Notes: a model not told the origin generated them from the letters alone. A stretch of 64,000 bases of DNA from a candidate division Zixibacteria bacterium HGW-Zixibacteria-1 (GCA_002838945.1 PGXB01000007.1:1-64000); one strand, 5' to 3'; shown: positions 27,372 to 37,160, counted from the stretch's first letter. Made by a program: numbers and translations.

Positions 27372-29275
27372 CATTACTGGCCGGCGAAAACATTATCAAG
27401 CAATTCCAGGATCGGGTTCTGTTTGAGAACCTCAATTTCTCTGTCATTGAAACCGACCGGATCGGACTGGTCGGACCCAATGGCATCGGCAAGACCACCC
27501 TGTTCGAAATTATGACCGGCCGCATGACCCCCGATGCCGGCAATGTCACCCGTTCCAAAGGATGCTCTATCGCCTATCTCGAACAGGAGTTTGGCGAGTC
27601 CGAACAGATGAATCTTTTCGATTTCATTTGCTCGGCCCGCTCCGACCTGCTGGATCTGCGATCCGAAATCGATATGGTTCAGAAGCAGCTTTCGGAGCAG
27701 CCGGATTCGGTCGATCTTCTCGAAAAACTGGGCGACTGCCAGCATCGTTTTGAAGCTTCCGGCGGCTATGAATTCGAAACCGAGATTAAGATCATTTTGA
27801 TCGGGCTCGGCTTTCCGGAAAACCGTTTCCACAACCGCCTGATGGATTTCTCCGGCGGTGAAAAAAACAGGGCCGCTCTCGCCCGGCTGCTGGCCGGACG
27901 CAATAATCTGCTCCTGCTCGACGAACCGACCAACCATCTCGATATCGAATCAACCATCTGGCTGGAGACATACCTCAGAAGCGTTGGCAAGGCATATATA
28001 ATCGTCTCTCATGACCGGATGTTTCTGTCCAACACTATCGAAAAAGTATGGGAAATAACCGGCCGGAAAATCGACCAGTATTTCAACGGCTTCGATAAAT
28101 ATCTGGTCGAGCGCCAGGAACGACTGGATCAAATTGTCCATCTGTATAAACATCAGCAGGAAGAAATCAAACGCATCGAGGATTTCATCCGGCGCAATAT
28201 GGCCGGACAGAAAACCAAACAGGCCCAGTCCAGACAAAAGTACCTGGCCCGTATCAAGCGCATCAGCCTGCCTCAGACGGAATACAATGCCCCGACCTTC
28301 AAAGTCGAATCCAGCGGCCGTTCCTTTAATCTGGTGCTCGCAATTGAAGCGGCTTCATTCGGCTACGGCCACCGGGTTTTGGTGCGCGATGTCAATCTCA
28401 ACCTTTACCGGGGCGACCGACTCGGTTTTATCGGCCCCAACGGAACCGGTAAGACGACAATTCTTAAGACGATTCTGGGCGAAATGGATCCGGTCGATGG
28501 CTCGGTTTCCATCGGCCAGAAGGTCGATGTCGCCTATTTCGACCAGGAACTGTCCGAGCTGGATGAGAGTAACAGCATTATCGACGAGGTTTGGAATCTT
28601 GATCCTCTGATAGAAGCGGGACGCCTGCGCTCATTTCTGGCCCGCTTTGGCTTTACTGGAGAAAATGTTTTCAAAAAAATCTCGGTGCTGTCGGGCGGCG
28701 AAAAAACCAAGCTCTCGCTTGCCAAGCTATTGTTCAAACCGGCCAATCTGTTGATTTTCGATGAACCGACCAACCATCTCGATATCGACTCCCGCCATGC
28801 TCTCGAAGAAGCGCTGAAAAATTACACCGGGACTCTGGTAGTCGTCAGCCATGACCGCTATTTTCTGGATCAGGTGGCCGATCGGATTCTGTCGCTCGAG
28901 AATGGTCGAGCCAGGATTTTCAACGGCAATTACAGCTATTACAAAGAAAAAAAGAATGAGGAAACGGCCGTTCCGGTCAGGAAAACAACCGCTCCCGAGA
29001 AGATTCAACAATATGTCGAATTTAAAAAACTGTCGCAGGCCAAGGGCCGGATTAAAAAAAAACTGCGCTCGGTAAAATCAAAGATTGAAGATCTTGAAAA
29101 AAACCTGGTCCGGCTTGACCAGGACATTCGATTCAACATCCCCCGATCCGACTGGCAGAAGCTGGCCGATATCTCGAGCGAAAAATCTTCAATCGAGGAT
29201 GCATTATTGGAATTATATTGCCGATTAGAAGAATTGGAGAAGCTGGATGCTCAATATTCTGACACTGACGGGTAG
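27368..29275 (+). CDS. ABC-F family ATPase (ribosome-associated)
   Basis: The 635-aa soluble protein has two ABC domains in tandem and no membrane segments. Walker A motifs are GPNGIGKTT and GPNGTGKTT, signature motifs FSGGEKNRAALARLL and LSGGEKTKLSLAKLL, and Walker B/D motifs LLLLDEPTNHLDIES and LLIFDEPTNHLDIDS. The linker between the domains (about residues 240 to 300) is charged and helical, as in the P-site tRNA interaction motif, and the C-terminus is a coiled coil. ABC-F proteins act on the ribosome in translation elongation or antibiotic resistance; which applies cannot be told. The start is ATG 27368, overlapping the upstream stop, rather than an ATG 87 bases earlier inside the VWA gene. 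Confidence 0.92.
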   Translation: MTLLAGENIIKQFQDRVLFENLNFSVIETDRIGLVGPNGIGKTTLFEIMTGRMTPDAGNVTRSKGCSIAYLEQEFGESEQMNLFDFICSARSDLLDLRSEIDMVQKQLSEQPDSVDLLEKLGDCQHRFEASGGYEFETEIKIILIGLGFPENRFHNRLMDFSGGEKNRAALARLLAGRNNLLLLDEPTNHLDIESTIWLETYLRSVGKAYIIVSHDRMFLSNTIEKVWEITGRKIDQYFNGFDKYLVERQERLDQIVHLYKHQQEEIKRIEDFIRRNMAGQKTKQAQSRQKYLARIKRISLPQTEYNAPTFKVESSGRSFNLVLAIEAASFGYGHRVLVRDVNLNLYRGDRLGFIGPNGTGKTTILKTILGEMDPVDGSVSIGQKVDVAYFDQELSELDESNSIIDEVWNLDPLIEAGRLRSFLARFGFTGENVFKKISVLSGGEKTKLSLAKLLFKPANLLIFDEPTNHLDIDSRHALEEALKNYTGTLVVVSHDRYFLDQVADRILSLENGRARIFNGNYSYYKEKKNEETAVPVRKTTAPEKIQQYVEFKKLSQAKGRIKKKLRSVKSKIEDLEKNLVRLDQDIRFNIPRSDWQKLADISSEKSSIEDALLELYCRLEELEKLDAQYSDTDG

Positions 29276-29849
29276 CCCGATTAACGGCAGTTCAACCAAC
29301 TTATTGCTTGAACATATCGCCGAAGGTATCATTCAAAATGCGCCGCAACCGGCGCATAACGAAATAATTATTCTCAATCATTATCAATATCTCCCCTGTC
29401 AGTCATGCGGCAAAAGTCCCGAGCCTGATTATTGCCTGTTTCAGGACGAAATATACCCGATCTATGATCTTCTGATCGACAGCGACATAATTTTATTCGG
29501 ATCGCCCATTTATTTTGACACCGTCTCGGCCCAGGCCAAATTATTTATCGACCGCTGCAACTGCCTTCGCCCGCCCGATTTTTCGGAAGAACCGGAACAT
29601 CATTTCAAAAAAATCATCTCCCGGAATAGACTGGGGGCCATGGTGCTGGTGGGCGGCGAGCGCCAGCAATTCGAACATGCCCGTGTGGTGATCGCCGGTT
29701 TCTTTAAGTGGGTCGAGATAATAAATTGTGGAACAATCAGTTATGCCGGGACGGGGTGGGAAGCGGGGGCGGTCGGCCAAAATGCCGAAAAGCTGGAAGA
29801 AGCTTTTGAACTGGGCCGCCAGATTGTGTTAAAAATCGGAATTCAATGA
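29247..29849 (+). CDS. Flavodoxin-like NAD(P)H-dependent FMN reductase
   Basis: The 200-aa protein has a flavodoxin fold: the FMN phosphate loop LTGSPINGSSTNLLL, then a Cys-containing loop CQSCGKSPEPDYC and the SPIYFDTVSAQAKLFIDR segment that borders the flavin. This is the pattern of the NADPH-dependent FMN reductase / iron-sulfur flavoprotein group; four cysteines in the loop region may be redox active or bind a cluster. The gene overlaps the ABC-F gene by 29 bases and is likely translated with it. Electron donor and substrate are unknown. Confidence 0.82.
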   Translation: MLNILTLTGSPINGSSTNLLLEHIAEGIIQNAPQPAHNEIIILNHYQYLPCQSCGKSPEPDYCLFQDEIYPIYDLLIDSDIILFGSPIYFDTVSAQAKLFIDRCNCLRPPDFSEEPEHHFKKIISRNRLGAMVLVGGERQQFEHARVVIAGFFKWVEIINCGTISYAGTGWEAGAVGQNAEKLEEAFELGRQIVLKIGIQ

Positions 29850-29945
29850 GTCCAATGACAGCCAAATCCCGTTTTTTTCCAAAAATATTAAATATTTCCT
29901 CATTTTACCGAACCTTTTAATAATTAATCAGTTCTTTAAATTAAC

Positions 29946-29973
29946 TTGCGTTTTGGAGTCTTTTAATTATATT
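29946..29973 (+). promoter_or_regulatory. rpmE: Candidate sigma-70 promoter for rpmE
   Basis: TTGCGT (29946-29951) and TATATT (29968-29973) are 16 bases apart, 46 bases ahead of the rpmE start, in an AT-rich stretch. Confidence 0.4.
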
Positions 29974-30018
29974 TGGTGGCTAAATTGAGAAAATGACATT
30001 AGAACTTGAGGTTATGAA

Positions 30019-30255
30019 ATGAAACCGAAGATACATCCTCAATATTTTGACACGACGATCACTTGTGCCTGCGGGAGTGTGATTCAGACCAGATCGACGG
30101 TTAAAGACATCAGAGTGGAAATTTGTTCCAATTGCCACCCTTTCTTTACCGGACGGCAGAAACTGGTTGACACCGCCGGACGTATTGAGCGCTTCCGTAG
30201 AAAATACGGATTGGACAAGGATAATAAGCCAAAATCCCAGTCCAAAGACTCCTAG
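30019..30255 (+). CDS. rpmE: 50S ribosomal protein L31 (zinc-binding type)
   Basis: The 78-aa protein begins [20 protein letters not shown] and contains [29 protein letters not shown]. The four Cys ligands (CxC plus CxxC) mark the zinc-binding L31 form, which can also act as a zinc reserve. A basic tail rich in Lys/Ser ends the protein. It starts the conserved rpmE-DUF1385-prfA order. Confidence 0.96.
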   Translation: MKPKIHPQYFDTTITCACGSVIQTRSTVKDIRVEICSNCHPFFTGRQKLVDTAGRIERFRRKYGLDKDNKPKSQSKDS

Positions 30256-30280
30256 ACAGTTTAGACATTCAGAGATCGAT

Positions 30281-30310
30281 ATTTCCCCCATCATTTCACT
30301 GGGGGAATTT
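30281..30310 (+). terminator. Weak hairpin after rpmE
   Basis: TTTCCCCC and GGGGGAA form a stem around an 11-base loop. Only a short T run follows, so it may attenuate rather than end transcription into DUF1385. Confidence 0.4.
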
Positions 30311-30367
30311 CGTATTAATATTTGATGTTTGTCTTGTTAATGTTATTATTGGAGTCATGAGGTTAAA

Positions 30368-31333
30368 ATGCCGGATTTAAGTGTTGGCGGCCAGGCGGTC
30401 ATTGAAGGGGTCATGATGCGGTCGAAAGATCGTGTCTCCACCGCAGTGCGTATTCCATCGGGCGAGATTCTTGTCAAAACCGAGAATTACATTTCACTAA
30501 GCAAAAAATTCAAGATTCTTGGCTGGCCCATTTTGCGCGGTGTCGTCACTTTTTTTGAAATGCTCGTCATCGGCGTCAAAACGCTCAATTTCTCCGCCGA
30601 TATCGCCGTCAAAGAGGTCGAGAAGGAAGAAGCCATCGCCGAAGGCAAAGTCTATGTCCCGGGCGAAAAAAGCCACAACAACCTGGCTCTTATAGGAACC
30701 GTTGTCTTTGCGCTGGCGCTCGGAATACTGATTTTCTTTTTCACTCCGATCGCCATTGCCTCATGGCTCGGCATCGAACGTGACGCCGTCGTCTTTAATC
30801 TTGTCGCCGGCGCGGTTAGAGTGATTTTATTTTTGGCTTATGTCTGGCTTATATCTTTGTTTGGCGAGTTCAAAAAAGTGTTTCAGTATCATGGGGCCGA
30901 GCATAAATCGATCTTCGCCTACGAAAACGGCGAAGAGCTGACCACCGAAAATGTCTCCAGATACACCACTTTTCATCCTCGCTGCGGAACAAGTTTTATC
31001 CTGATCGTGGCGCTGTTCGCAATTTTGATATATTCGATATCGGATTCGGTATATGCCATAATAATGGGCTACCCGCCCGCCCTTCTGACCCGCTTCGCGG
31101 TGCACTTTTCGCTGCTTCCGCTGGTCGCCGGCGGTTCCTATGAACTGCTCAAGCTGTCCGGCAAGACGCGCGAAAATTCCATTACAAAGGTTCTTATCCA
31201 ACCCGGTCTCTGGCTGCAGCGAATCACGACCAAAGAACCTTCCACCGAGCAGATGGAAGTCGCCATTGTCGCGCTTGAATCGGCCCTCGGCATCACCGAT
31301 TCAAAAATCAGCGTCAATAAGACTTGTCTTTAG
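30368..31333 (+). CDS. DUF1385 (YqhQ-like) membrane protein
   Basis: The 321-aa protein starts MPDLSVGGQAVIEGVMMRS, the diagnostic opening of the DUF1385 family. Hydrophobic segments include NLALIGTVVFALALGILIFF, VRVILFLAYVWLISLFG and FILIVALFAILIYSI. The conserved QYHGAEHKSIFAYENGEELT and FHPRCGTSFI motifs contain His, Glu and Cys residues that could bind metal. The family lies next to rpmE and prfA in very many bacteria, but its biochemical role is not established. ATG 30368 follows GAGG. The gap to prfA is about 48 bases. Confidence 0.92.
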   Translation: MPDLSVGGQAVIEGVMMRSKDRVSTAVRIPSGEILVKTENYISLSKKFKILGWPILRGVVTFFEMLVIGVKTLNFSADIAVKEVEKEEAIAEGKVYVPGEKSHNNLALIGTVVFALALGILIFFFTPIAIASWLGIERDAVVFNLVAGAVRVILFLAYVWLISLFGEFKKVFQYHGAEHKSIFAYENGEELTTENVSRYTTFHPRCGTSFILIVALFAILIYSISDSVYAIIMGYPPALLTRFAVHFSLLPLVAGGSYELLKLSGKTRENSITKVLIQPGLWLQRITTKEPSTEQMEVAIVALESALGITDSKISVNKTCL

Positions 31334-31381
31334 CTTTTCAACCTTTTATCCTGAAAACTCATCATTCGACAGGTGAATGCT

Positions 31382-32452
31382 ATGCTTGATATTATAGAAA
31401 AATTTGAGAAACGCTTCGACGAATTGAATAACATGCTGCTTGATCCGGCCGTGCTCTCCGACCAGACAAAGTTGAAAAATATTTCACGTGAACGCAGACA
31501 AATCGAGGCGGTCGTCAAAGAAGGACGGATATACAGAAAATGCCTCAGCGACATCGCCGGGGCAAATGAAATTATAGAGCAATCCGAGGATCCCGAAATG
31601 ACCGAAATGGCCCGGGATGAACTGACCTCCGCCGGCGATCTGCTTCAGAAGACCGAAGAGAAACTGAATCAGCTTCTCTCTCCGCGCGATCCCAATGATG
31701 TAAAAAATGCCATTATTGAAATCAGGGCCGGAACCGGCGGCAACGAAGCGGCCATTTTTGCCGCCGATCTCTATCGGATGTATTCCAAATACGCCGAGGA
31801 CAAAGGCTGGAAAACGGAAACGCTCTCCTCTAATTACATCGAGCTGGGTGGTATCAAGGAAGTTATTTTCATGGTCAAAGGCGATGGCGCCTACGGCAAC
31901 CTGAAATTTGAATCCGGCGTGCATCGGGTGCAACGTGTCCCGGTCACCGAATCGCAGGGACGAATCCACACTTCGGCCGCAACCGTGGCGGTTCTTCTCG
32001 AAGCGGAAGAAATTGACATAAAAATCGAAGAGAATGATATCAAAGTCGATGTGTACCGCTCCTCCGGCCCGGGCGGACAATCGGTCAACACCACCGATTC
32101 GGCCGTAAGAATCACACATTTACCGACCGGTCTGGTTGTGACCTGCCAGGATGAAAAATCTCAGCACAAGAACAAGGCACGCGCCCTGCAGGTGTTGCGC
32201 GCCCGGCTGTATGATAAAATGATCGAGGAGCAAAATCGGGAAATCGCCGAGGAACGCAAATCGATGGTTGGTTCCGGGGACCGTTCGGCCAAAATACGCA
32301 CCTACAATTTCCCCCAGTCGCGGGTGACCGATCACCGTATCGGCCTGACCCTGCATCGACTGGATGATATTCTCGACGGCAACCTGGATGAATTGATATC
32401 GGCCCTGCAAAAGAACGATCAGGAAGAAAGGCTGGCTCAAAAAAAAGTATAA
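31382..32452 (+). CDS. prfA: Peptide chain release factor 1
   Basis: RF1 recognises UAA and UAG stop codons and triggers peptide release. The 356 aa agree with the family. The catalytic GGQ lies in [19 protein letters not shown], preceded by [12 protein letters not shown] and [19 protein letters not shown] and followed by [21 protein letters not shown] 31382 is chosen because AGGTGA stands five bases upstream; a GTG nine bases earlier overlaps that site. In most genomes prmC, the methylase of the GGQ glutamine, follows directly; here it lies 6.3 kb away, separated by a restriction-modification island and other genes. Confidence 0.96.
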   Translation: MLDIIEKFEKRFDELNNMLLDPAVLSDQTKLKNISRERRQIEAVVKEGRIYRKCLSDIAGANEIIEQSEDPEMTEMARDELTSAGDLLQKTEEKLNQLLSPRDPNDVKNAIIEIRAGTGGNEAAIFAADLYRMYSKYAEDKGWKTETLSSNYIELGGIKEVIFMVKGDGAYGNLKFESGVHRVQRVPVTESQGRIHTSAATVAVLLEAEEIDIKIEENDIKVDVYRSSGPGGQSVNTTDSAVRITHLPTGLVVTCQDEKSQHKNKARALQVLRARLYDKMIEEQNREIAEERKSMVGSGDRSAKIRTYNFPQSRVTDHRIGLTLHRLDDILDGNLDELISALQKNDQEERLAQKKV

Positions 32453-32502
32453 TGAATATTGGGACAATATTTTTGGAAAAACTGATAAAAATGAATATTG
32501 GG
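32451..32502 (+). repeat. 13-base direct repeat ahead of the restriction endonuclease gene
   Basis: AATGAATATTGGG occurs at 32451-32463 and again at 32490-32502. The first copy overlaps the prfA stop codon, the second ends 16 bases before the endonuclease start. It could be a regulator-binding pair or a duplication from insertion of the island. Confidence 0.6.
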
Positions 32503-32518
32503 GGCTGAGGAGTAACTC

Positions 32519-33328
32519 ATGGCCGCATTTACTGATAAGGCGAGGCAGGAAATAATAGAAGTCATTGAAGCTTTTATGACCAGAATCCTTGATAGAAGAA
32601 TATCTGGCGAACCTTTTGACGAAACCATAGAAACACAAAAAAGACCTTTTCATTATGCACTGGTTCCCATAGAGATATGGAAGAGTGCAAAATTGGAACG
32701 TTCTTTTGTCACTGTAATGGGACAAATTGGCTTTGAGCATATTGCGAAAATAATCGCTTTGGATGGAAATAATCATGCTGAAAATGGATTTCTAAAAAAG
32801 GGGGTTATCCGTAAGAATCAACTGGATACTATACATGATATTCTTTATCAATTGGAAAGAAGTAAAGAGACCGGAAGAAAACCTAATCTTGAGGCTGAAT
32901 TGAAATCCCTTGATGCCCTAAAAAACAGCGGAGAAGAAGTCGAAATTGAGGTTATGGTAGATTTATACATAAAAAGAAAAACGTCAAAAGAGGAATTGTT
33001 TATAGAAATAAAATCTTCAATGCCTAATGCAGATCAAACAAAAGTTTCAAAAGAAAAGTTATACAAAATATATTGTATGGATTCGCAAAATAAAATATAT
33101 TTTGCCTTACCAGACAATCCTTACCTAAAGAAAGAAAATTATGCATGGTCTCATCCTAAGAGGTACTTCGACATGAAGAATGACAAGATCGTCGTAATGG
33201 GTGAAACGTTTTGGAATGAAATTATTGGGAATTCTCCCAAAACATGGGATTATTTGATTGCTCTATTTCGCGAAGTTGGCGGAAAATACAGAGACCGAAT
33301 AAAGAGTGAATATCTAGGGTTAAGATGA
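32519..33328 (+). CDS. Type II restriction endonuclease, TdeIII/MjaII-like
   Basis: The 269-aa protein shows a PD-(D/E)xK nuclease core: Asp148 in EVMVDLYI and Glu163-x-Lys165 in LFIEIKSS. The N-terminal parts PFHYALVPIEIWKSAKLERSF and IGFEHIAKIIALDG recall TdeIII-family endonucleases, some of which cut GGNCC; that subfamily call is from memory and moderate. The partner methyltransferase gene is convergent, with 18 bases between the stops, a common R-M layout. The pair is AT-rich and sits between prfA and the genes that lead to prmC, indicating acquisition. GAGGAG precedes the ATG. The recognition site cannot be read from sequence. Confidence 0.7.
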   Translation: MAAFTDKARQEIIEVIEAFMTRILDRRISGEPFDETIETQKRPFHYALVPIEIWKSAKLERSFVTVMGQIGFEHIAKIIALDGNNHAENGFLKKGVIRKNQLDTIHDILYQLERSKETGRKPNLEAELKSLDALKNSGEEVEIEVMVDLYIKRKTSKEELFIEIKSSMPNADQTKVSKEKLYKIYCMDSQNKIYFALPDNPYLKKENYAWSHPKRYFDMKNDKIVVMGETFWNEIIGNSPKTWDYLIALFREVGGKYRDRIKSEYLGLR

Positions 33329-33346
33329 TAGAAATCATACAATAGC

Positions 33347-34504
33347 CTATGACTCACATATAAATACGCTCTCAGAATAATTAAGGTTTCTGCGCCCTGT
33401 TCGACGATCTACCTGTCTATTGACAACATGCTTCATCTTAATGGATGCTGTATTAAAAATTTCAGGATAAATATTTAGACTATCATTGGCCACAATAATT
33501 ATTGGGGAATTTTCTTTCAAATACTTTTTTAAATTAATTAAAACTTCCGATATATCAGAAATATAGGACTTAACAGCCAATTTGCTGCGGCCTCGATACA
33601 TCGGTCCGATTTCTTTATCTTCATTATTAATAATACCAAATAGCTCATATGCATATTCATGTTGTCTATGATAGTCAATATTTCCAACATATGGCGGAGA
33701 GGTTAATACTCCCGAAATTTCCTCGCCATATTTTACTTGCCTTGAATCGGAGTGGATTATTTTAATTGCAGTATTTTTCCGAACAGCACTGAATTCCTCA
33801 ATACGTCTAACCGTATCTTTTGAATATTGCTCAAGAAATTTCAAACCCTCTGACACTGGGTAACACATTCTAGAATGTTTTTTGCACCAGTATGGCCCTG
33901 AAACCGGATCCTTCGGATGATCAAGTTCATAATGCGGAATATTGCGCGCCGATCTTGCTGCGCGACTCATAATTAACATCAGAGTCTCTTTGTACTCATA
34001 GTCATTTAAGAAATACTTATATGCCAGGATTTCTTTCAAAGGCTTTTCCAAGTACCATTTATTTAAATATTTACTATTAGTTTGAAGCGATTCAGCAGGA
34101 ATCTTTTCCTTGAATAATGCATCCGGCAGAAAAAAGTTCCTTGTTCTATCAAGTATCCCAAAGACCTCATTGCGCAGTTTATCTATATTATAATTCCGCG
34201 TTTTTGCCTTCGAAATTATACAGTTAAACTCCGATACATCTATGCCAATTGAATTCATATCAAGTAGATTTGCCTCTACTAGTGTCGTTCCGCTTCCCAT
34301 AAAAGGATCGGCCACCGTTTCACCCTTGGAAAAAAACCTTCTTAAAAATATTTCTGCTAGCTGTGGAATAAACTTGCCAAAATATGGATGTAATTTATGA
34401 ACATGCTTCGTGCGCACAGTCTGAGGTAATTCTTTCTCTTTCCAATTCAAATTTAGATCCTGCAAATCACAATCCAGATATTTATCTAACTGAAAAACAT
34501 TCAT
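33347..34504 (-). CDS. DNA methyltransferase of the restriction-modification pair
   Basis: The 385-aa protein has the AdoMet-binding motif I DPFMGSGTTLVEAN (about residues 66 to 79) and the catalytic SPPY motif in GVLTSPPYVGNIDYHR (around residue 280). SPPY is typical of N4-cytosine methyltransferases, though some N6-adenine enzymes share related motifs. Motif I comes before the catalytic motif, with about 200 residues between them that may hold the target-recognition region. ATG 34504 is used because AAGGGG lies upstream; the longer TTG frame adds only seven residues. It should protect the host against the adjacent endonuclease. Confidence 0.85.
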   Translation of the reverse strand: MNVFQLDKYLDCDLQDLNLNWKEKELPQTVRTKHVHKLHPYFGKFIPQLAEIFLRRFFSKGETVADPFMGSGTTLVEANLLDMNSIGIDVSEFNCIISKAKTRNYNIDKLRNEVFGILDRTRNFFLPDALFKEKIPAESLQTNSKYLNKWYLEKPLKEILAYKYFLNDYEYKETLMLIMSRAARSARNIPHYELDHPKDPVSGPYWCKKHSRMCYPVSEGLKFLEQYSKDTVRRIEEFSAVRKNTAIKIIHSDSRQVKYGEEISGVLTSPPYVGNIDYHRQHEYAYELFGIINNEDKEIGPMYRGRSKLAVKSYISDISEVLINLKKYLKENSPIIIVANDSLNIYPEIFNTASIKMKHVVNRQVDRRTGRRNLNYSESVFICES

Positions 34505-34633
34505 TTCAATTACCCCTTGAAGCAAATTTTGTCTTCAAAACTTCAACAAACTCTGGTATTTCAACTACCTATATTTATAATAAAGCGAAATTATTACTTT
34601 TATGCCATGAGAAAAATAATACATTTTTATTCT

Positions 34634-34654
34634 TTGTAAATCACATATTTACAA
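34634..34654. repeat. Inverted repeat upstream of the methyltransferase gene
   Basis: TTGTAAAT and ATTTACAA flank the five bases CACAT. It lies about 130 bases upstream of the methyltransferase start and could be an operator, though no controller gene is visible. Confidence 0.35.
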
Positions 34655-34742
34655 TATCTTATACTGTCAGATAATGTCATCTCATTCACCCAATAATTGG
34701 CACTAACTATAACCTGAAAGGTTGTTTCGAAATAGCACAAAT

Positions 34743-35564
34743 TTAGTACAATTGACTAATTTGAGGAAGTCCCTTTGTATAATCAATCTCCGATCCCAGA
34801 ACACTGTGCGGAATCAGATAAACTATCAACGTGACAATTGCCGCCAGAATAATCCAGAAACGCCCTTTCCCCTCGCCGCGACTCCGCCAGAGGGCGATCA
34901 GCCAGAATAATACCGCAAAGGCCGTCTTGGAATCGGTCAGGTCATGACCCACCGGCCACCCTGTCCAGTATTCGCCGAAGGCAAATTTTTGAAGCAGCGG
35001 ACCGAAAATCAGCCCCCCTACTACCAGTAAAATTGTCGTCCAGATGGTCAGACTGTAAGTCTTCGCCCCTTTTGCCAGTGCTTCCAGACCGGCTCTTGTG
35101 GCCAGCAGCATCCCCATGAATATTATTATAATATGAGGGAATATAATAAATTTCGGAACCGCACCCTTGTATCTGATTACCACCGGTTCGTCGGTTAACT
35201 CATACCGCCTCCCGCCGGCGTCGATGAGCGAAACCTGATACATGACTTTCCCGGCCGGCCGTTGTTTGGGAACGGTGACAATCAAATTCTCTCCCTCTCT
35301 CGCCAGCGACTCGACACTCCAATCATCATGACTTTTATATCTTTTGAACTTCATTTCACCGGAAATATTGAGGTCGGCGACTTTTATTTCCATCCGGGCA
35401 TCTTCATCGGTAACATTTGTCGTCAAAAGGCGGAATTTTATCTTTTCACCATTAACCTCGACCGAGCCCCGAATCGGGTAGGTCGGCCCGGTCGCGTGTT
35501 GATAAACAACCGAACCAAGCGTGATGACAATAGCAATAATCCATAAAACAAGCGGCCGTCTCAT
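34743..35564 (-). CDS. Membrane protein of unknown function
   Basis: The 273-aa protein has an N-terminal membrane helix (PLVLWIIAIVITLGSVVY). A soluble beta-rich domain of about 110 residues follows (GSVEVNGEKIKFRLLTTNV ... YQVSLIDAGGRRYELTDEP), probably outside the cytoplasm. Four further helices come after it (FIIFPHIIIIFMGMLL, IWTTILLVVGGLIFGPLL, AFAVLFWLIALW and IILAAIVTLIVYLIP). Base composition returns to that of the chromosome, so it marks the end of the AT-rich island. I do not recognise the family. It is divergent from tldD. Confidence 0.65.
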   Translation of the reverse strand: MRRPLVLWIIAIVITLGSVVYQHATGPTYPIRGSVEVNGEKIKFRLLTTNVTDEDARMEIKVADLNISGEMKFKRYKSHDDWSVESLAREGENLIVTVPKQRPAGKVMYQVSLIDAGGRRYELTDEPVVIRYKGAVPKFIIFPHIIIIFMGMLLATRAGLEALAKGAKTYSLTIWTTILLVVGGLIFGPLLQKFAFGEYWTGWPVGHDLTDSKTAFAVLFWLIALWRSRGEGKGRFWIILAAIVTLIVYLIPHSVLGSEIDYTKGLPQISQLY

Positions 35565-35707
35565 TGAATAATATCTCCCTTTTATTGATTTACCATCAAT
35601 CGGCTAAATTACTATATGTTAATACGGATAACAAGTGTCTTTTTTTTAGGGGTGGCATAGTGAATTATTATTTTATATATTGTGGCAATTATCGGGGATA
35701 AAATATT

Positions 35708-37156
35708 ATGGAAAAAGAAAAAATAGCACAACTGGCTCTTGATCGCTGCCGGTCACAGGGTGCCACTTACGCCGATGTCCGCATCGAGAAAATCGAAGAT
35801 GAAAATGTTTCGGTATCAAGCGGCACCGTTGAACCGATCGAGCAGACGATATCTCACGGCATCGGAATCCGCGTCATCAAAAACGGCGCCTGGGGTTTCG
35901 CGGCCACCGATGATATGTCGGAAAAATCCATCGCTGAAAAAGCCATCGAGGCGGTGGCCATAGCCGAGGCCTCGGCCATGGTCAATAAGACCCCGGTGGT
36001 ATTGGCGCCGGTCGATGCCTTCCAGGGACAATTCGTATCACCGCTCGAAATCGATCCCTTTGCGATTTCACTCGATGAAAAAATATCATTCCTCATGGAT
36101 ATCGACAAGGTTATGGCCGAAGCCGGCGGCGAAACGCTGAACTCAAGAAACTGTTTTGCCGGTTTTCGCAGAAGAGACAAATATTTTGTCTCATCCGCAG
36201 GATCACTTATTTCGCAGATGCTGATTCAAACCGGGGCCGGATTATCAGTCGGCCTGACCAAGGGTCACCGCGAAAGCTATGAGCGGTCGTTCCCGACATC
36301 TTCGGGTCAATATGAATCAAAAGGATTCGAACTGCTTGAAGAATTGAAATCGAAGGATGCCGTCCCGCAGCTAGTCGAAGAGGTCAAAATGCTGCTGTCG
36401 GCGGAAGAATGTCCAGCGAAGACGACCACCTTGTTGTTGTCGGGGGATCAGGTTTCATTACAGATGCATGAATCAATCGGCCACCCGCTGGAACTCGACC
36501 GCGTCTTCGGCTCGGAAAGAAATTTCTCCGGGACATCGTTCGCCACTCCCGAAAATCTGAATAAGCTTAAATATGCTTCCGATATTGTCACTGTTACCAG
36601 CGACCCGACCACACCGCACGGCCTGGCCTCCTATGCCTATGACGACGAAGGCGTCGCCGCATATCCGGCCGATCTGATAAAAAACGGCCTTCTGGTGAAT
36701 TACCTGTCATCACGGGAAACCGCGGCCCGGATCGGGTTGAAATCGACCGCCGCGATGCGCGCCAATAGCTGGGCCAATATACCGATTGTCCGCATAACCA
36801 ACATCAATCTGAAACCCGGGGATAAATCATTCGAACAGCTTTTGTCCGAGATCGATGACGGCATATACATGAGCGGGGTTCGCTCCTGGTCGATTGATGA
36901 CGCCCGGCGGTATTTCCAGTTCGGCTGTGAAATCGGCTGGCTGATCGAAGGCGGCAAATTGACCACGCCCATTAAAAGTCCGACTTATTCCGGCTGTACC
37001 ACCGATTTCTGGAATAAGTGCAGTGGTATCGCAGACAAAAATTCATACCGAATCTGGGGAACACCCAACTGCGGCAAGGGTCAGCCGGGACAGAATGCCC
37101 GGACGGCGCAGGGCGCCTCGCCCGCCCGCTTTGACCATATCGAGATAGGAGGATGA
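35708..37156 (+). CDS. tldD: TldD metalloprotease subunit
   Basis: TldD and TldE (PmbA) form a heterodimeric zinc protease that degrades unfolded peptides and matures some modified peptides. The 482-aa protein carries the TldD active-site motif HESIGHPLELD (HExxxH), with later GLASYAYDDEGVAAYP and RANSWANIPIVRITN typical of the family. The N-terminal half (TYADVRIEKIEDENVSVSSG) is also characteristic. pmbA follows after four bases with a ribosome binding site inside the tldD end, so the subunits are co-expressed. No peptide-precursor gene is evident nearby. Confidence 0.93.
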   Translation: MEKEKIAQLALDRCRSQGATYADVRIEKIEDENVSVSSGTVEPIEQTISHGIGIRVIKNGAWGFAATDDMSEKSIAEKAIEAVAIAEASAMVNKTPVVLAPVDAFQGQFVSPLEIDPFAISLDEKISFLMDIDKVMAEAGGETLNSRNCFAGFRRRDKYFVSSAGSLISQMLIQTGAGLSVGLTKGHRESYERSFPTSSGQYESKGFELLEELKSKDAVPQLVEEVKMLLSAEECPAKTTTLLLSGDQVSLQMHESIGHPLELDRVFGSERNFSGTSFATPENLNKLKYASDIVTVTSDPTTPHGLASYAYDDEGVAAYPADLIKNGLLVNYLSSRETAARIGLKSTAAMRANSWANIPIVRITNINLKPGDKSFEQLLSEIDDGIYMSGVRSWSIDDARRYFQFGCEIGWLIEGGKLTTPIKSPTYSGCTTDFWNKCSGIADKNSYRIWGTPNCGKGQPGQNARTAQGASPARFDHIEIGG

Positions 37157-37160
37157 TGCT

